The notes: generated from the sequence alone by a model not told the origin. A stretch of DNA of 64,000 bases from Acidiphilium rubrum (GCF_900156265.1 NZ_FTNE01000008.1:62001-126000), one strand, 5' to 3'. Counted from the first letter of the stretch, positions 1 to 8,859 are shown. Translations and numbers: made by a program.

Positions 1-2157
1 GCTGGTCGCTAGCCCGCCGGATTCGCAATACGTGCGGCCGGTCCGGTGCCAGCGCCATCGGGAGCGCGATGTCGAACCCGGCACAGCCGCTGCCCAAGTT
101 GGCATCCGCAATATCCTGTCGGAACATCTGCGCCACGAAGCGCATCACCAGCGCATCCCCGTCGGTCAACTCAAGCTCGACCGGCTCGTTCGGGTGCGCC
201 TGATCAATCGCCCAGCCGGTGATGCGGCTGCGCAGCGCCTGATCGACAAACCCGATCAACGGGCCAGGCTCCAGTACCGCCGCAACTCCGGCGCGAATCG
301 CAATCTCGCGCCGAATCCGCTCGACATTCAGCCCGCCCTCGCAGCGCGGCGCACAAAACGCCCACGGCGTGCGGGCATCGTTTGGGTAAAGCGTGCGAAA
401 CGTATCGGCATTCTGAAACAGCATCCGGCTGTCGCAATCGACGAAACTCTCTGCTGCTGCCCCTTCTGCAAAAATCACCTCATGGGTCTCGAGTTCGATA
501 TGAACATATTGCACCGGGTCGATGTCATCGGCGATCACCACGCTCACGCCGTTGACCAGCGCCGCAGCCGGGATCAGCACATCCGCGAGATACATCGCAT
601 GATCGGCCGAAACTAGCAGATCCCGGCGCGGAATCCCCTCGGCCAGCGCGCCGGCGCGAAACCGGATCGGCTGGGTCCGCGGGTTCGATTTGGCGGCAAC
701 CCGGCTGTAGCTGCGCCGGCCGATCCATTTGATCGGTTTGAAACTGCCGTTCAGCGTTCGCACCCGATCGCCGATCGCCAGGCACTCCACCTGCACGGCG
801 CCGATATCGGTATCGATCAACGTGCCCGCCAGGTAACAAGGCGCGCTCGATAGCGCGATTTCAGTGGTATTGCCCGCTGACGACACGGTGAAATCGGCGG
901 TGGTGAAACTGCCCAACAGGTTCAGCGTGTCGGTCGTCGTGCCGTTGCTCAGTTCGAGCCCGGTCCCGCTGACAAAACTCGCGCTGGTCGCGGAAAACCC
1001 GGTCAACAACAGAGCATCCGTGCCGGTAAATCCGCTGATCGTCTGGCCGCTCGCAAGCCCCGTTGCATCGCCGCTGATCGTCCGTGCCGCACCGGCGGCA
1101 AAACTGATCTCGTTAAAGCCGGTGAACGAAGTGCCGAGTCCAGTCAACGCGACCCCTGACGTACCGGAGAGTTCAAGCACGTCCGCCACTGTGGCATTCG
1201 CAGCCACCGTGCCGGCAAACACCGCCCCCGCCGCGGCAATCAAAGTGCTAGCAACGCCACCGAACACGATCGCCTCGCCGGCCGCGCCGTTCACGGCACC
1301 AAGACCACCCGCGCCGCCATCGATCGTCCCCGCGTTCAGCAGCGTGCCGCCATCGAGGTAAAGTCCCGTTCCGCCAGCACCGCCCACCCCGGTGCGGCTC
1401 AGCACGCCCGCAATATCGTTGTAACCCCCAGCGCCACCGGCACCGCCGATGATGCTCGTCGTGTTATCGACATAACCACCCCCTGACAGGCTGATCGCCG
1501 CACCACCGATGCCACCCGTCCCTGCCGCGCTCAGCGCCGAAATCACATTGGTGCCGCCGATGCCGCCACTACCGCCGATCACCACGCCGGTATTGGTGAG
1601 CGACGATGCTGTACCCCTCAGTATCAGGGCCGCACCACCCCCGCCGCCCGCTGCCGGGGCGTCATTGCCGAGCAGCGACGTAATATTCGCCCCCCCCAAG
1701 CCACCAGTACCACCCGCGAGGGTACCGCTATTGGTCAGGCTGGCGCCATTCGCTTCCCCATAAAGACCAATCCCGCCGTTACCACCCGATGTGGCACCGA
1801 GCAGGGTCAGCACGTTAAGCAGCTCAGTCGCACCGGCACCGCCTGCCCCGCCCGCTATACCACCTTGGTGACAACGACGGCGCCTATACCTCGGAGGTCG
1901 ACACCGTCACCCCCCAGACCACCCGGCGTGCCCCCTAAGCCGAGTAAACCTGCGCTCCCCAGCGTGCCCGTTCCGGCGAGAATCGATCCTGCATTGGTAA
2001 TCAGAGCCGCCGTTTGGCTGGACGGGTCATACAGCGCCGTCGTACCGAGACCCGCGACACTGATCGCGCCGGTACCGGTTATTGAAATCAACCCGATATA
2101 TCCGCCGGAACCGAGCGTAATCGCGCTCGTGACTGTCGTACTGATCGTACCCGTCAT
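1..2157 (-). pseudogene. Hint-domain surface protein, frameshifted and cut by the window edge
   Basis: The N-terminal 100 codons (2157 down to 1855) encode a Gly/Thr/Ser-rich repeat typical of autotransporter-like passengers. They end at a TAG at 1857-1855. The same style of repeat (GGAGG, TNSGT, LTGLG) continues without stops in another frame from about 1866 to 839. It leads into a Hint domain that opens with CYLAGTLIDTD at 838, followed by ECLAIGDRV and the SADHAMYL block, and runs to base 1 still open. Hint (hedgehog/intein) domains of this type sit at the C-terminus of large secreted proteins in Acetobacteraceae and Rhodobacteraceae; the role is unknown but presumably adhesion or self-processing. 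A single lost base after codon ACC-AA near 1864 would join the frames, so this is either a recent pseudogene, a phase-variable gene or a sequencing error. The C-terminus lies outside the window. Confidence 0.72.
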
Positions 2158-2495
2158 GAAAATCTCCCGAAAATAGTTTGAAAAACGTTATCGTTGAGTC
2201 ACGAGTACAAAAAACACGCCAAGGTTGTCAATTACAAAATGACTCAACTTGGACTCTATTGTAATCACAAAAATTCATGCGCGAAACTTTGGGGAAAATA
2301 ATGGTCAAATCCCAGGTCATGCCAGCGTCACTGATACTGCCGACAACAGCAAATAGTTGATTATGAACATTATTTCTGGATACAACGACTGGCAGTAATA
2401 ATGGTGATTAGGTATCTAGCGAACAAGATACCTATTCGACACCGTTGTTTTGAGTTGTTTATAAAAGACAGATCAATCGATCTACGAGGCCTGGA
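2158..2495. promoter_or_regulatory. AT-rich intergenic region with three GANTC methylation sites
   Basis: This 338-bp gap upstream of the Hint-domain gene is far more AT-rich than its surroundings and holds no convincing ORF. It contains three GANTC pentamers within 61 bp: GAGTC at 2196-2200, GACTC at 2241-2245 and GACTC at 2252-2256. These lie 39 to 99 bases upstream of the ATG of the Hint-domain gene. GANTC is the target of CcrM, whose gene is at 61135-62217. Clustered GANTC in promoters marks cell-cycle-timed genes in Caulobacter; that this holds here is inference. I could not place a reliable -35/-10 pair. Confidence 0.45.
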
Positions 2496-3329
2496 TCAGG
2501 CGCGGCGCGCCGTGATCAAATGCACGGTCGCCCGCAGCCGCGCGTTGCGATCCGCGTAGTCGGGCAACGCCGCGCGAAACGCCACGAGCAGTTCGGCCCG
2601 CGTCGCCGCATCCGCCTGTTTCTCATCCAGCAGCGCGCCGGCCGGTCCCATCATGGTCGCGACCTGCGCCTCGTCATCGAGCGATTTGCCGATCAGCGTC
2701 ACCGGTTCGGCCCGCACCGCGACCTCGGCGAATCCGGCCCCGCTCAGAATCTCCGTCACATAGGCCGGATCGTCGAACGCCAGCGGCCCCGGCGCGTGCG
2801 GTGCGCGCGGCTTCGGTGGCCCGAGCCGCTCGATCGCGAGGCGCAGCGGTACCGACCAGTGCAGATTATCGGCAATCGGCGCCCAGGCGACACAGACCAG
2901 CCGCGCCCCCGGCCGCAACGCCCGATACAAATTGCCGAACGCCGCCAGCGGGTCCTCGAAAAACATGATCCCGAACCGCGACGTCAGCAGATCGAACACG
3001 CCTTCGAACCGCGCGGTCGCCGCATCTGCTTCGATCAGCGTCACGTTGCGCTGCGCCGCCAGCGCCATCCGCGCGACATCCAGCATCGGGCGCGACACGT
3101 CCACCGCCGTCACATGGCCCGACGAACCGACCGCATCGGCCAGCCGCGCGGTGGTCGTGCCGGTACCGCAGCCGATCTCGAGCACACGCTCGCCCAGGCG
3201 CGGCTGCGCGCGCGCCAGCAGCATATCCTCGATGCCGGCCAACCGCGCCTCCATCGCCCCCTGGATGCGCACCCATTTCGGGCCCGCCACCTCGTTCCAG
3301 TAGGCGATCTGCCGTGCGTTGTCGGTCAC
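2496..3329 (-). CDS. class I SAM-dependent methyltransferase
   Basis: This 277-residue protein has the Rossmann-fold SAM-binding motif I VLEIGCGTG at residues 49-57, an acidic residue after the next strand (VTAVDVS) and a motif-II-like segment FDLLTSRFGIMFF. These place it in the Methyltransf_11/25 group of small-molecule methyltransferases resembling UbiE/Coq5. The substrate cannot be told from sequence. The start is a GTG overlapping the stop of the upstream ferritin-like gene (GTGA), so the pair is translationally coupled and probably acts in one pathway. The C-terminal third is family-specific and may bind substrate. Confidence 0.85.
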   Translation of the reverse strand: MTDNARQIAYWNEVAGPKWVRIQGAMEARLAGIEDMLLARAQPRLGERVLEIGCGTGTTTARLADAVGSSGHVTAVDVSRPMLDVARMALAAQRNVTLIEADAATARFEGVFDLLTSRFGIMFFEDPLAAFGNLYRALRPGARLVCVAWAPIADNLHWSVPLRLAIERLGPPKPRAPHAPGPLAFDDPAYVTEILSGAGFAEVAVRAEPVTLIGKSLDDEAQVATMMGPAGALLDEKQADAATRAELLVAFRAALPDYADRNARLRATVHLITARRA

Positions 3330-4324
3330 GCCGCTTGCGCGGCTGGGTTTGCGGCCTTGCGTTGCGGTACGAACTTCAGCGCAAGGCGCACGAGTGCGGG
3401 AAACGTGGTCGGCCGCAGCAGCCGTGAATCATACCCAGAAAACCGCCGGTCGTTCTCTTCCAGGCAAATCCGCATAAGGTCGAACACCTTGATGTCCTCG
3501 CTGCTGACCGCCTTCGACCCGTTGACCGTGAAATTATTATCCTGCGGCTTGCCCGTCTTCTTGCCCTCAGGGCCGTCATCGATGCCGCGCGCAATGCCAA
3601 TCCGCTCCCAGCCCAGGAACGCATACACCGCCGCCACCCGCAGCTCGAACCAGATCCGCTTATGGATCGGCAGATTGGCCCGATGCCACGCCACCCAATT
3701 GGCGAACAGCAGAATATGCCGGCACTCCTCCTGGATCACCGGTTCGAACGTCTCGACCAGCTCGGCTGGGAAAAACCCCGAACGCTTGGCGAGTTCGAAC
3801 AACCCGAACGCGAAGAAACTATCGATGCACTCGGAATAACCGGTCACCATATACGCCCATTCCGGATCGCGCGGCTCGACATAGGGCGGCTCAGGCTCCA
3901 ACGGAATCCCGTAAACCTCCACCAGCTTGGACAGCACCTCCTTGTGGCGGTTCTCCTCCCAGCCGTTCAGCTCGATCGTCTTGCCCATATCGGGGTCGAT
4001 CGCCATCAAGTGCCGCGCATAGGCCGCCATCCGCAGCCGCGCCTTGCCCTCGGTCTGCACCGCGATATCCCAGATCGGCAGCGACGTAATCTTGTCCTGC
4101 GTCTCCTGATCCAGCTTCGGCCAGGCGAGCACCGAGGGCTTGTAGGGGTTGAACGTCTCGTGAAACATCATGCACATGGCGCGCTTATGAGCTTCCGACC
4201 CCGGTTTGATCGGCCCGCGCTCCTTGCTGGTCCAATACCGCGCGGTCTGGTCGGCAGCATCGACCGTGCGCGGATCGATCCGCGATAGATCGGGCATCGA
4301 AAGATCAGGAGTCGTGACACTCAT
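3326..4324 (-). CDS. ferritin-like diiron protein of unknown function
   Basis: The 332-residue protein carries the carboxylate/histidine pattern of a four-helix diiron site: E92, E124-x-x-H127, E165 and E200-x-x-H203 (motifs ENRH and EECRH). This spacing matches the ferritin-like superfamily of oxygenases, oxidases and desaturases. There is no signal peptide, so it is probably cytoplasmic. The region after about residue 250 is polar and lacks recognisable motifs. It is first in a two-gene operon with a SAM methyltransferase, joined by a 4-bp overlap. A diiron oxidase plus methyltransferase suggests a hydroxylation/methylation step in quinone, lipid or secondary metabolism, but that is inference. 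The fold is well supported by the ligand pattern; the reaction is not known. Confidence 0.7.
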   Translation of the reverse strand: MSVTTPDLSMPDLSRIDPRTVDAADQTARYWTSKERGPIKPGSEAHKRAMCMMFHETFNPYKPSVLAWPKLDQETQDKITSLPIWDIAVQTEGKARLRMAAYARHLMAIDPDMGKTIELNGWEENRHKEVLSKLVEVYGIPLEPEPPYVEPRDPEWAYMVTGYSECIDSFFAFGLFELAKRSGFFPAELVETFEPVIQEECRHILLFANWVAWHRANLPIHKRIWFELRVAAVYAFLGWERIGIARGIDDGPEGKKTGKPQDNNFTVNGSKAVSSEDIKVFDLMRICLEENDRRFSGYDSRLLRPTTFPALVRLALKFVPQRKAANPAAQAA

Positions 4325-4420
4325 CGGATAGTTGTCCTTGTTGGTCGATCGTTTGGTCTGAGCATGAGTCTAGGCTGATGTGCCGGATGTTCAAGTCGGG
4401 CATCGGGCGAACGGCAGGGG

Positions 4421-4554
4421 AGGAAAGTCTTCTTTTTTTGTGAACAAAAAAGAAGCAAAAAAACTTCACTCGTTTGGGCCCGCGCCGGTTCCAAAGCCCG
4501 TGCCCAGAGTCAAAAAGTTTTTTGCTTCTTTTTTTCAAAAAAGAAGTCTTTCCT
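4421..4554 (+). repeat. dispersed double-hairpin element, copy 1
   Basis: This is a ~134-bp intergenic repeat. The left end forms a hairpin with arms CTTCTTTTTT / AAAAAAGAAG around TGTGAAC. The right end forms GCTTCTTTTTT / AAAAAAGAAGT with almost no loop. The two ends are inverted copies of each other (AGGAAAGTCTTC versus GAAGTCTTTCCT with one mismatch). They flank a GC-rich centre containing GGCCCGCGCC and AGCCCGTGCCC. Further copies lie at 14801-14938 and, inverted, 23509-23643. The structure resembles a small non-autonomous mobile element or REP-like unit. The frame of the downstream amidase is open across it, so the element could be mistaken for an N-terminal extension. Confidence 0.85.
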
Positions 4555-4604
4555 TTATCTCGCTCCCTTCCCCCAATTCCAGCAACCCATGCTACACCCA
4601 CTTC

Positions 4605-5762
4605 ATGAGTACCTTCGCCGAACACGCCGACCACGGTCTGATCAAATCCCTCGATATTCCCGGCAACCCGGTTGGTCCGCTCGCCGGGATCGACGTGGTG
4701 GTCAAGGATCTGTTCGATATCGCGGGCGAAGTCACCGCGTTCGGCAATCCGGACTGGGGCCAGCGCCACGGCAAGGCGCTTGCCCATGCCTGGATCGTGC
4801 AGCGCCTGCTCGATGCCGGCGCCCATATCACCGGCAAGACGACAACCGTCGAACTCGCCTTCGGCATGGAAGGCCGCAACATCCATTACGGCACGCCGAT
4901 CAACCCGGCCGCGCCCGATCGTCTCCCCGGCGGCTCCTCCTGCGGTTCGGTCGCGATGGTCGCGGGCCACCGCGCCACGGTCGGCATTGGCTCGGATACC
5001 GGCGGCTCGGTGCGCATCCCCGCCAGCTACTGCGGCCTGTACGGCCTGCGTCCCACCCATGGCATCATCAGCCTCGCCGGCGCCGCCGCCCTCGCGCCGA
5101 GTTTCGACACGCCCGGCTGGTTCGCGCGCGATGCCGCAACCATGCTCAAAATCGGCGAGGCGCTGCTACCGCCGGCAAGACCGCTCTCCACTGTGTTCCT
5201 AAAAGTCGGCCCCGCCTTCGCCAACGCGGATCCGGCGGTCAGCGCGGCGCTCGAAGCAATCATCGAACAACTCGGCCCGATGCCGGTGATCGATCCTGCA
5301 CCCGAAGGGCTGGACACCATCCTCGCAGCCCAGCGCGCCGTGCGCGACCGGGAAACCTGGGCGACCCTGGGCGGCTTCATCGAAACCAATCCGACGCTCG
5401 ACCCCGTTATCGCCGGCAGGTTCGCCGCAACCAAGGCCGCGACCGCCGCCGGCGCGGAAGCCGGGCTGCTGGTCCGCCGCAGCTTCACCGCCCGCATGCT
5501 CGCCTTGCTGGAGGGCGGTGCGATCCTGGTGCTGCCCACCTCGCCCTGCCCTGCGCCAATGCGCGATGCCGATCAGCCGAGCCTCGAGATCGTCCGCAAC
5601 CGCACCATCAGGGTCGGCATCATCGCCGCCTTCCCCGGCTTGCCGGAACTGACCATTCCGGTCGCCCGCGTCGATGGCGCACCGGTCGGCCTGTCGTTCA
5701 TTGCCGGTCCTGGCCGCGATCTCGCCCTACTCGAGCTGGCGGCCGACCTCAATCTCGCCTGA
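4605..5762 (+). CDS. amidase, amidase-signature family
   Basis: The 385-residue protein shows the Ser-cisSer-Lys triad of amidase-signature enzymes: Lys in DVVVKDLFD near residue 35, cis-Ser in PGGSSCGS, and the nucleophile in GSDTGGSVRIPAS. It should hydrolyse a C-N amide bond in the cytoplasm; the substrate is not evident. It is shorter than GatA (about 480 residues) and lacks gatB/gatC neighbours, so it is more likely a catabolic AtzF/indoleacetamide-type amidase than the tRNA amidotransferase subunit. I chose the ATG at 4605 because the open frame upstream runs through a dispersed repeat and encodes low-complexity Lys/Phe sequence. It converges with the MBL-fold gene, with a hairpin at the junction. 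Confidence 0.85.
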   Translation: MSTFAEHADHGLIKSLDIPGNPVGPLAGIDVVVKDLFDIAGEVTAFGNPDWGQRHGKALAHAWIVQRLLDAGAHITGKTTTVELAFGMEGRNIHYGTPINPAAPDRLPGGSSCGSVAMVAGHRATVGIGSDTGGSVRIPASYCGLYGLRPTHGIISLAGAAALAPSFDTPGWFARDAATMLKIGEALLPPARPLSTVFLKVGPAFANADPAVSAALEAIIEQLGPMPVIDPAPEGLDTILAAQRAVRDRETWATLGGFIETNPTLDPVIAGRFAATKAATAAGAEAGLLVRRSFTARMLALLEGGAILVLPTSPCPAPMRDADQPSLEIVRNRTIRVGIIAAFPGLPELTIPVARVDGAPVGLSFIAGPGRDLALLELAADLNLA

Positions 5763-5779
5763 GGCCGATTTGTCGGCCT
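5762..5779. terminator. bidirectional terminator between convergent genes
   Basis: A perfect 7-bp stem, AGGCCGA / TCGGCCT with loop TTTG, sits in the 20-bp gap between the stop of the amidase and the stop of the convergent MBL-fold gene. A short T-containing tail follows on the plus strand (ATCTTAAT). Position and symmetry suit termination from both sides. Confidence 0.6.
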
Positions 5780-5782
5780 ATC

Positions 5783-6787
5783 TTAATCGGATGAGAGGCT
5801 GAACCGGCGGGTCTCACCGAAATCGAGCGTGGTGAACCGCTCGTCCGCCAACCCCGCCGCCGCCCGCGCCGCCGCCAGATCGATCAACGGCGCGTCGATC
5901 GCCTCGTCGGTCAGTTGAAACGTGCCGAAATGCATCCCCACCGCCTGGCGGGCTTGCAGATCATGAAACGCCGTTACCGCATCGGCCGGATTCATGTGCA
6001 CACTGCCCATGAACCAGCGCGGCTCATAGGCGCCGATCGGCAAAAGTGCCACATCCGGCGGCCCCAGCCGCGCGCGGATCGTCCGAAAATAACCGGTATA
6101 GCCGCTATCCCCGGCGACATAGAGCTTCGCCCCGCGGTGATCGAGAAAAAACCCGCCCCACAGCGTCATGTTCCGGTCGCGCAGGGTCCGCGCCGCGAAA
6201 TGCCGCGCCGGCGTCAGCGTGATCACCGTGTCCCGCAGCGTCGCACTCTGCCACCAGTCCAGTTCGGTGACCGGGCCGAGCCCTTTGGCCTCCAGCCACG
6301 CCTTGTTGCCGAGCGGTGCGAAAATCGGCGTCGCGCCAAACCGCCGCCGCAACGCGCGAAGCGCCAGGATATCGCAATGATCGTAATGATTATGCGATAA
6401 CAAAATACCATCCGGCTTCGGCAGCGCCGCCATCGCCTGCCCCGGTGCGCGCACCCGGCTCGGCCCGGCGAACGAAACCGGCGAACAGCGCCGCGAAAAC
6501 ACCGGATCGCTCAGCAGCGTCACCCCATCGAGCCGCAGCATGAAGCTGGAGTGGCCGATGAAGGTCAGGTCCAGCGCGCCCGGCCCGACCGCCCCGCCAG
6601 GCGGCGGATACGCCATATTTGGCACATGCTCGGGCCATTTCGCGCGCCCCTCGCGCCGCGTCACCCAGCGCAGCACCGGGAATCGCCCGCTCGGCCGACC
6701 GATCGTCCCCTCGGGCGGCCGCCGCACCACACCCTCAGGGTTGAAAAACAATCTACCATCGAAATGGTCGGACACCGGATACGCCAA
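5783..6787 (-). CDS. MBL-fold metallo-hydrolase, UlaG/NAPE-PLD-like
   Basis: The 334-residue protein contains the metallo-beta-lactamase zinc motif HxHxDH (residues 132-137, SHNHYDHCD), the preceding strand LTFIGHSSF with VTLLSDPVFS, and a later GDSGYTGYF segment that supplies the bridging Asp. The overall layout matches the NAPE-PLD / UlaG-like L-ascorbate-lactonase group (lactamase_B_2). Substrates in this group are varied (lactones, phosphodiesters), so the reaction is open. No signal peptide is visible. The likely start is a TTG just past the stop of the upstream SDR gene, with a GTG four codons later as the alternative. It is probably co-transcribed with the SDR. Confidence 0.82.
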   Translation of the reverse strand: MAYPVSDHFDGRLFFNPEGVVRRPPEGTIGRPSGRFPVLRWVTRREGRAKWPEHVPNMAYPPPGGAVGPGALDLTFIGHSSFMLRLDGVTLLSDPVFSRRCSPVSFAGPSRVRAPGQAMAALPKPDGILLSHNHYDHCDILALRALRRRFGATPIFAPLGNKAWLEAKGLGPVTELDWWQSATLRDTVITLTPARHFAARTLRDRNMTLWGGFFLDHRGAKLYVAGDSGYTGYFRTIRARLGPPDVALLPIGAYEPRWFMGSVHMNPADAVTAFHDLQARQAVGMHFGTFQLTDEAIDAPLIDLAAARAAAGLADERFTTLDFGETRRFSLSSD

Positions 6788-6790
6788 GGC

Positions 6791-7573
6791 TCACCCGAAC
6801 GCCGCGTTGGAGGCCCCGCCGTCGAGCAGCAGATTCTGCCCGACGATGAAGCCCGATTGCGCGGCACATAAAAACGCGCAGGCATCGCCAAACTCCTCCG
6901 GCGTGCCCACCCGCCCGGCCGGATTCGCCTTGGCCCGCAACGCGAGCTCCTCCTCGGCGCTGCGCCCGGCCGCCTTCGCCGCCGTCGCGGCATTGTCGCG
7001 CAGCCGATCGGTCAGAAACGGCCCCGGCAGGATATTGTTGATTGTTACGTTATGCCGCGCCACCTGCCGCGCCAGCCCGGCGACAAACCCGGTCAGCCCG
7101 GCCCTCGCGCCGTTGGATAACCCCAGCATCGGAATCGGCGTCTTGACGGCCGCCGAGGTAATATTCACCACCCGGCCGAATTTGCGCGCGATCATACCAT
7201 CGATCGTCGCACGGATCAGCGCAATCGGCGTCAGCATGTTCGCCTGCAACGCCGCCTGCCAGTCGGCATCGCTGAAATTGCGAAAATCCCCGGCTGGCGG
7301 CCCGCCGGCGTTGGTGATCAGAATATCCGGCGCCGGGCACAACCCGAGCGCCACCGCCCGTCCTGCCTCGGTCGTGATATCGCCCACGGCCATCGCTACC
7401 TTCACCCCGGTGGTCGCGGCGATCATCGCCGCGGTTTCGGCCAACGCCGCCTCGCCGCGCGCCGTGATCACCAGATCGACCCCCTCGCGCGCCAGCGCCA
7501 GCGCGGTCGCCCTGCCCAGCCCCTTGCTCGCCGCACACACGATCGCCCGCTTGCCGCGCAATCCTAAATCCAT
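6791..7573 (-). CDS. SDR-family protein with altered catalytic tetrad
   Basis: This 260-residue short-chain dehydrogenase/reductase-fold protein has a cofactor loop CAASKGLG in place of TGxxxGIG, and the NNAG-equivalent ITNAGGPPAG. The usual Ser is present (ITSAA), but Tyr and Lys of YxxxK are replaced by Ser and Arg (SNGAR), exactly 13 and 17 residues after the Ser. I recall a FabG-like SDR subgroup described as lacking the canonical tetrad, and this fits it. It may bind NAD(P) without classical activity or use another mechanism. The ATG at 7573 gives the standard SDR N-terminus. It is divergent from a CoA-transferase across an 83-bp gap. Confidence 0.85.
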   Translation of the reverse strand: MDLGLRGKRAIVCAASKGLGRATALALAREGVDLVITARGEAALAETAAMIAATTGVKVAMAVGDITTEAGRAVALGLCPAPDILITNAGGPPAGDFRNFSDADWQAALQANMLTPIALIRATIDGMIARKFGRVVNITSAAVKTPIPMLGLSNGARAGLTGFVAGLARQVARHNVTINNILPGPFLTDRLRDNAATAAKAAGRSAEEELALRAKANPAGRVGTPEEFGDACAFLCAAQSGFIVGQNLLLDGGASNAAFG

Positions 7574-7656
7574 CGTCCCTCGCCTCCTTGTCCACGCCTC
7601 GTCCTGCCAGTAGAGCGGATCGGAAGCCGCCCGTCCATGCGCGGCAAGGAAACCCG

Positions 7657-8859
7657 ATGTCCACACGCGCGCTCGACGGCCTGAAAATCATCGATCTCAC
7701 CCGCGTCCTCGGCGGCCCCTATTGCACCATGATCCTCGCCGATCACGGTGCCGACGTCATCAAGATCGAACCCCCCCAGGGCGACGAGGTGCGCGACTGG
7801 GGCCCACCCTTCCTGACGCGTGACAACGGGACGCGCGATGCCAGTTACTACCTCGGCGCCAACCGCAACAAACGCGCCATGAGCCTCGATCTCGCGCACC
7901 CCGCAGGCAGAGCGGTCCTGCTCCGCCTGCTCGAAACCGCCGACGCGCTGGTGGAAAACTTCAAACCCGGCAGTCTCGAAAAATGGGGCATCGGCTACGA
8001 CACGCTGAGCGCCCGATTCCCCCGCCTGATCCATTGCCGCATCTCTGGCTTCGGCGCCGATGGCCCGCTCGGCGGCCTGCCCGGCTACGATGCCGTCGTC
8101 CAGGCCATGACCGGGCTGATGACCATCAACGGCGATCCCGCCCACGGCCCGGTCCGCATGGGCACGCCCATCGTCGATCTCGGCACCGGCCTCTACGCCG
8201 CGCTCGGCATCATGATGGCGATCCACGAACGCAGAACATCCGGCCGCGGCCAGTTCATCGACATGACCCTGCACGACACCGCACTCGCCCTGCTCCACCC
8301 GGCCGGCGCCAACTACCTGCTCGCCGGCAAACGCCCCGCCGCCACCGGCAACGCCCACCCCAACATCGCGCCCTACGAAACCTTCCCTACCGCCACCTGC
8401 GATATTTTCATCGCCGGCGGCAACGACGGCCAGTTTCGCAAACTCTGCGCCATCCTCGCCCGGCCGGACATCGCCGCCAACCCCGCGTTCGCCACCAATT
8501 CCGATCGCCTGGCCAACCGCCCCGCACTAAAAGCCGCCCTCACCGCAGCCCTCGCCGGCCACGACGGCGCGGCCCTCGCCATCACCCTGATCGAAGCCGG
8601 CGTCCCCGCCGGTGCGGTCCAACCGGTCGATGTCGCGCTGAACTCGGCCCACGCGCATCACCGCGCCATGATCGCCGAGCTCGACGGCATCAAAACGCTC
8701 GGCACCCCGATCAAATTCTCCCGCACCCCGGGCGGCCCGCGCACCGCGCCGCCGGCCTTCGCCCAACACCAATCCGAAATCCTCACCGAACACGGCTTCA
8801 CCGCAGCCGATATCACCGCCCTCGAACAGGACCAGATCATCCGCCCGCGCCGCCGCTGA
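7657..8859 (+). CDS. CaiB/BaiF family CoA-transferase (class III)
   Basis: The 400-residue protein has the hallmark N-terminus LDGLKIIDLTRVLGGPYC, ADHGADVIKIEPP and NRNKRAMSLDL. It also has the catalytic Asp region MGTPIVDLGTG near residue 170, which forms the acyl anhydride in formyl-CoA transferase-like enzymes. It transfers CoA between carboxylates (for example succinyl-CoA to a dicarboxylate). The partner acid cannot be named from sequence. An AAGGAA ribosome-binding site lies about 5 nt before the ATG, which favours 7657 over an upstream in-frame start. It is transcribed divergently from the SDR gene and convergently with the molybdenum hydroxylase operon. Confidence 0.9.
   Translation: MSTRALDGLKIIDLTRVLGGPYCTMILADHGADVIKIEPPQGDEVRDWGPPFLTRDNGTRDASYYLGANRNKRAMSLDLAHPAGRAVLLRLLETADALVENFKPGSLEKWGIGYDTLSARFPRLIHCRISGFGADGPLGGLPGYDAVVQAMTGLMTINGDPAHGPVRMGTPIVDLGTGLYAALGIMMAIHERRTSGRGQFIDMTLHDTALALLHPAGANYLLAGKRPAATGNAHPNIAPYETFPTATCDIFIAGGNDGQFRKLCAILARPDIAANPAFATNSDRLANRPALKAALTAALAGHDGAALAITLIEAGVPAGAVQPVDVALNSAHAHHRAMIAELDGIKTLGTPIKFSRTPGGPRTAPPAFAQHQSEILTEHGFTAADITALEQDQIIRPRRR

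Noticed and set aside
4380-4604. N-terminal extension of the amidase
   Set aside because: The open frame upstream of 4605 runs through the dispersed repeat and gives Lys/Phe-rich low-complexity sequence unlike any amidase; the ATG at 4605 begins the conserved protein.
4605-5762. gatA (Glu-tRNA amidotransferase subunit A)
   Set aside because: The protein is about 100 residues too short and has no gatB/gatC neighbours.
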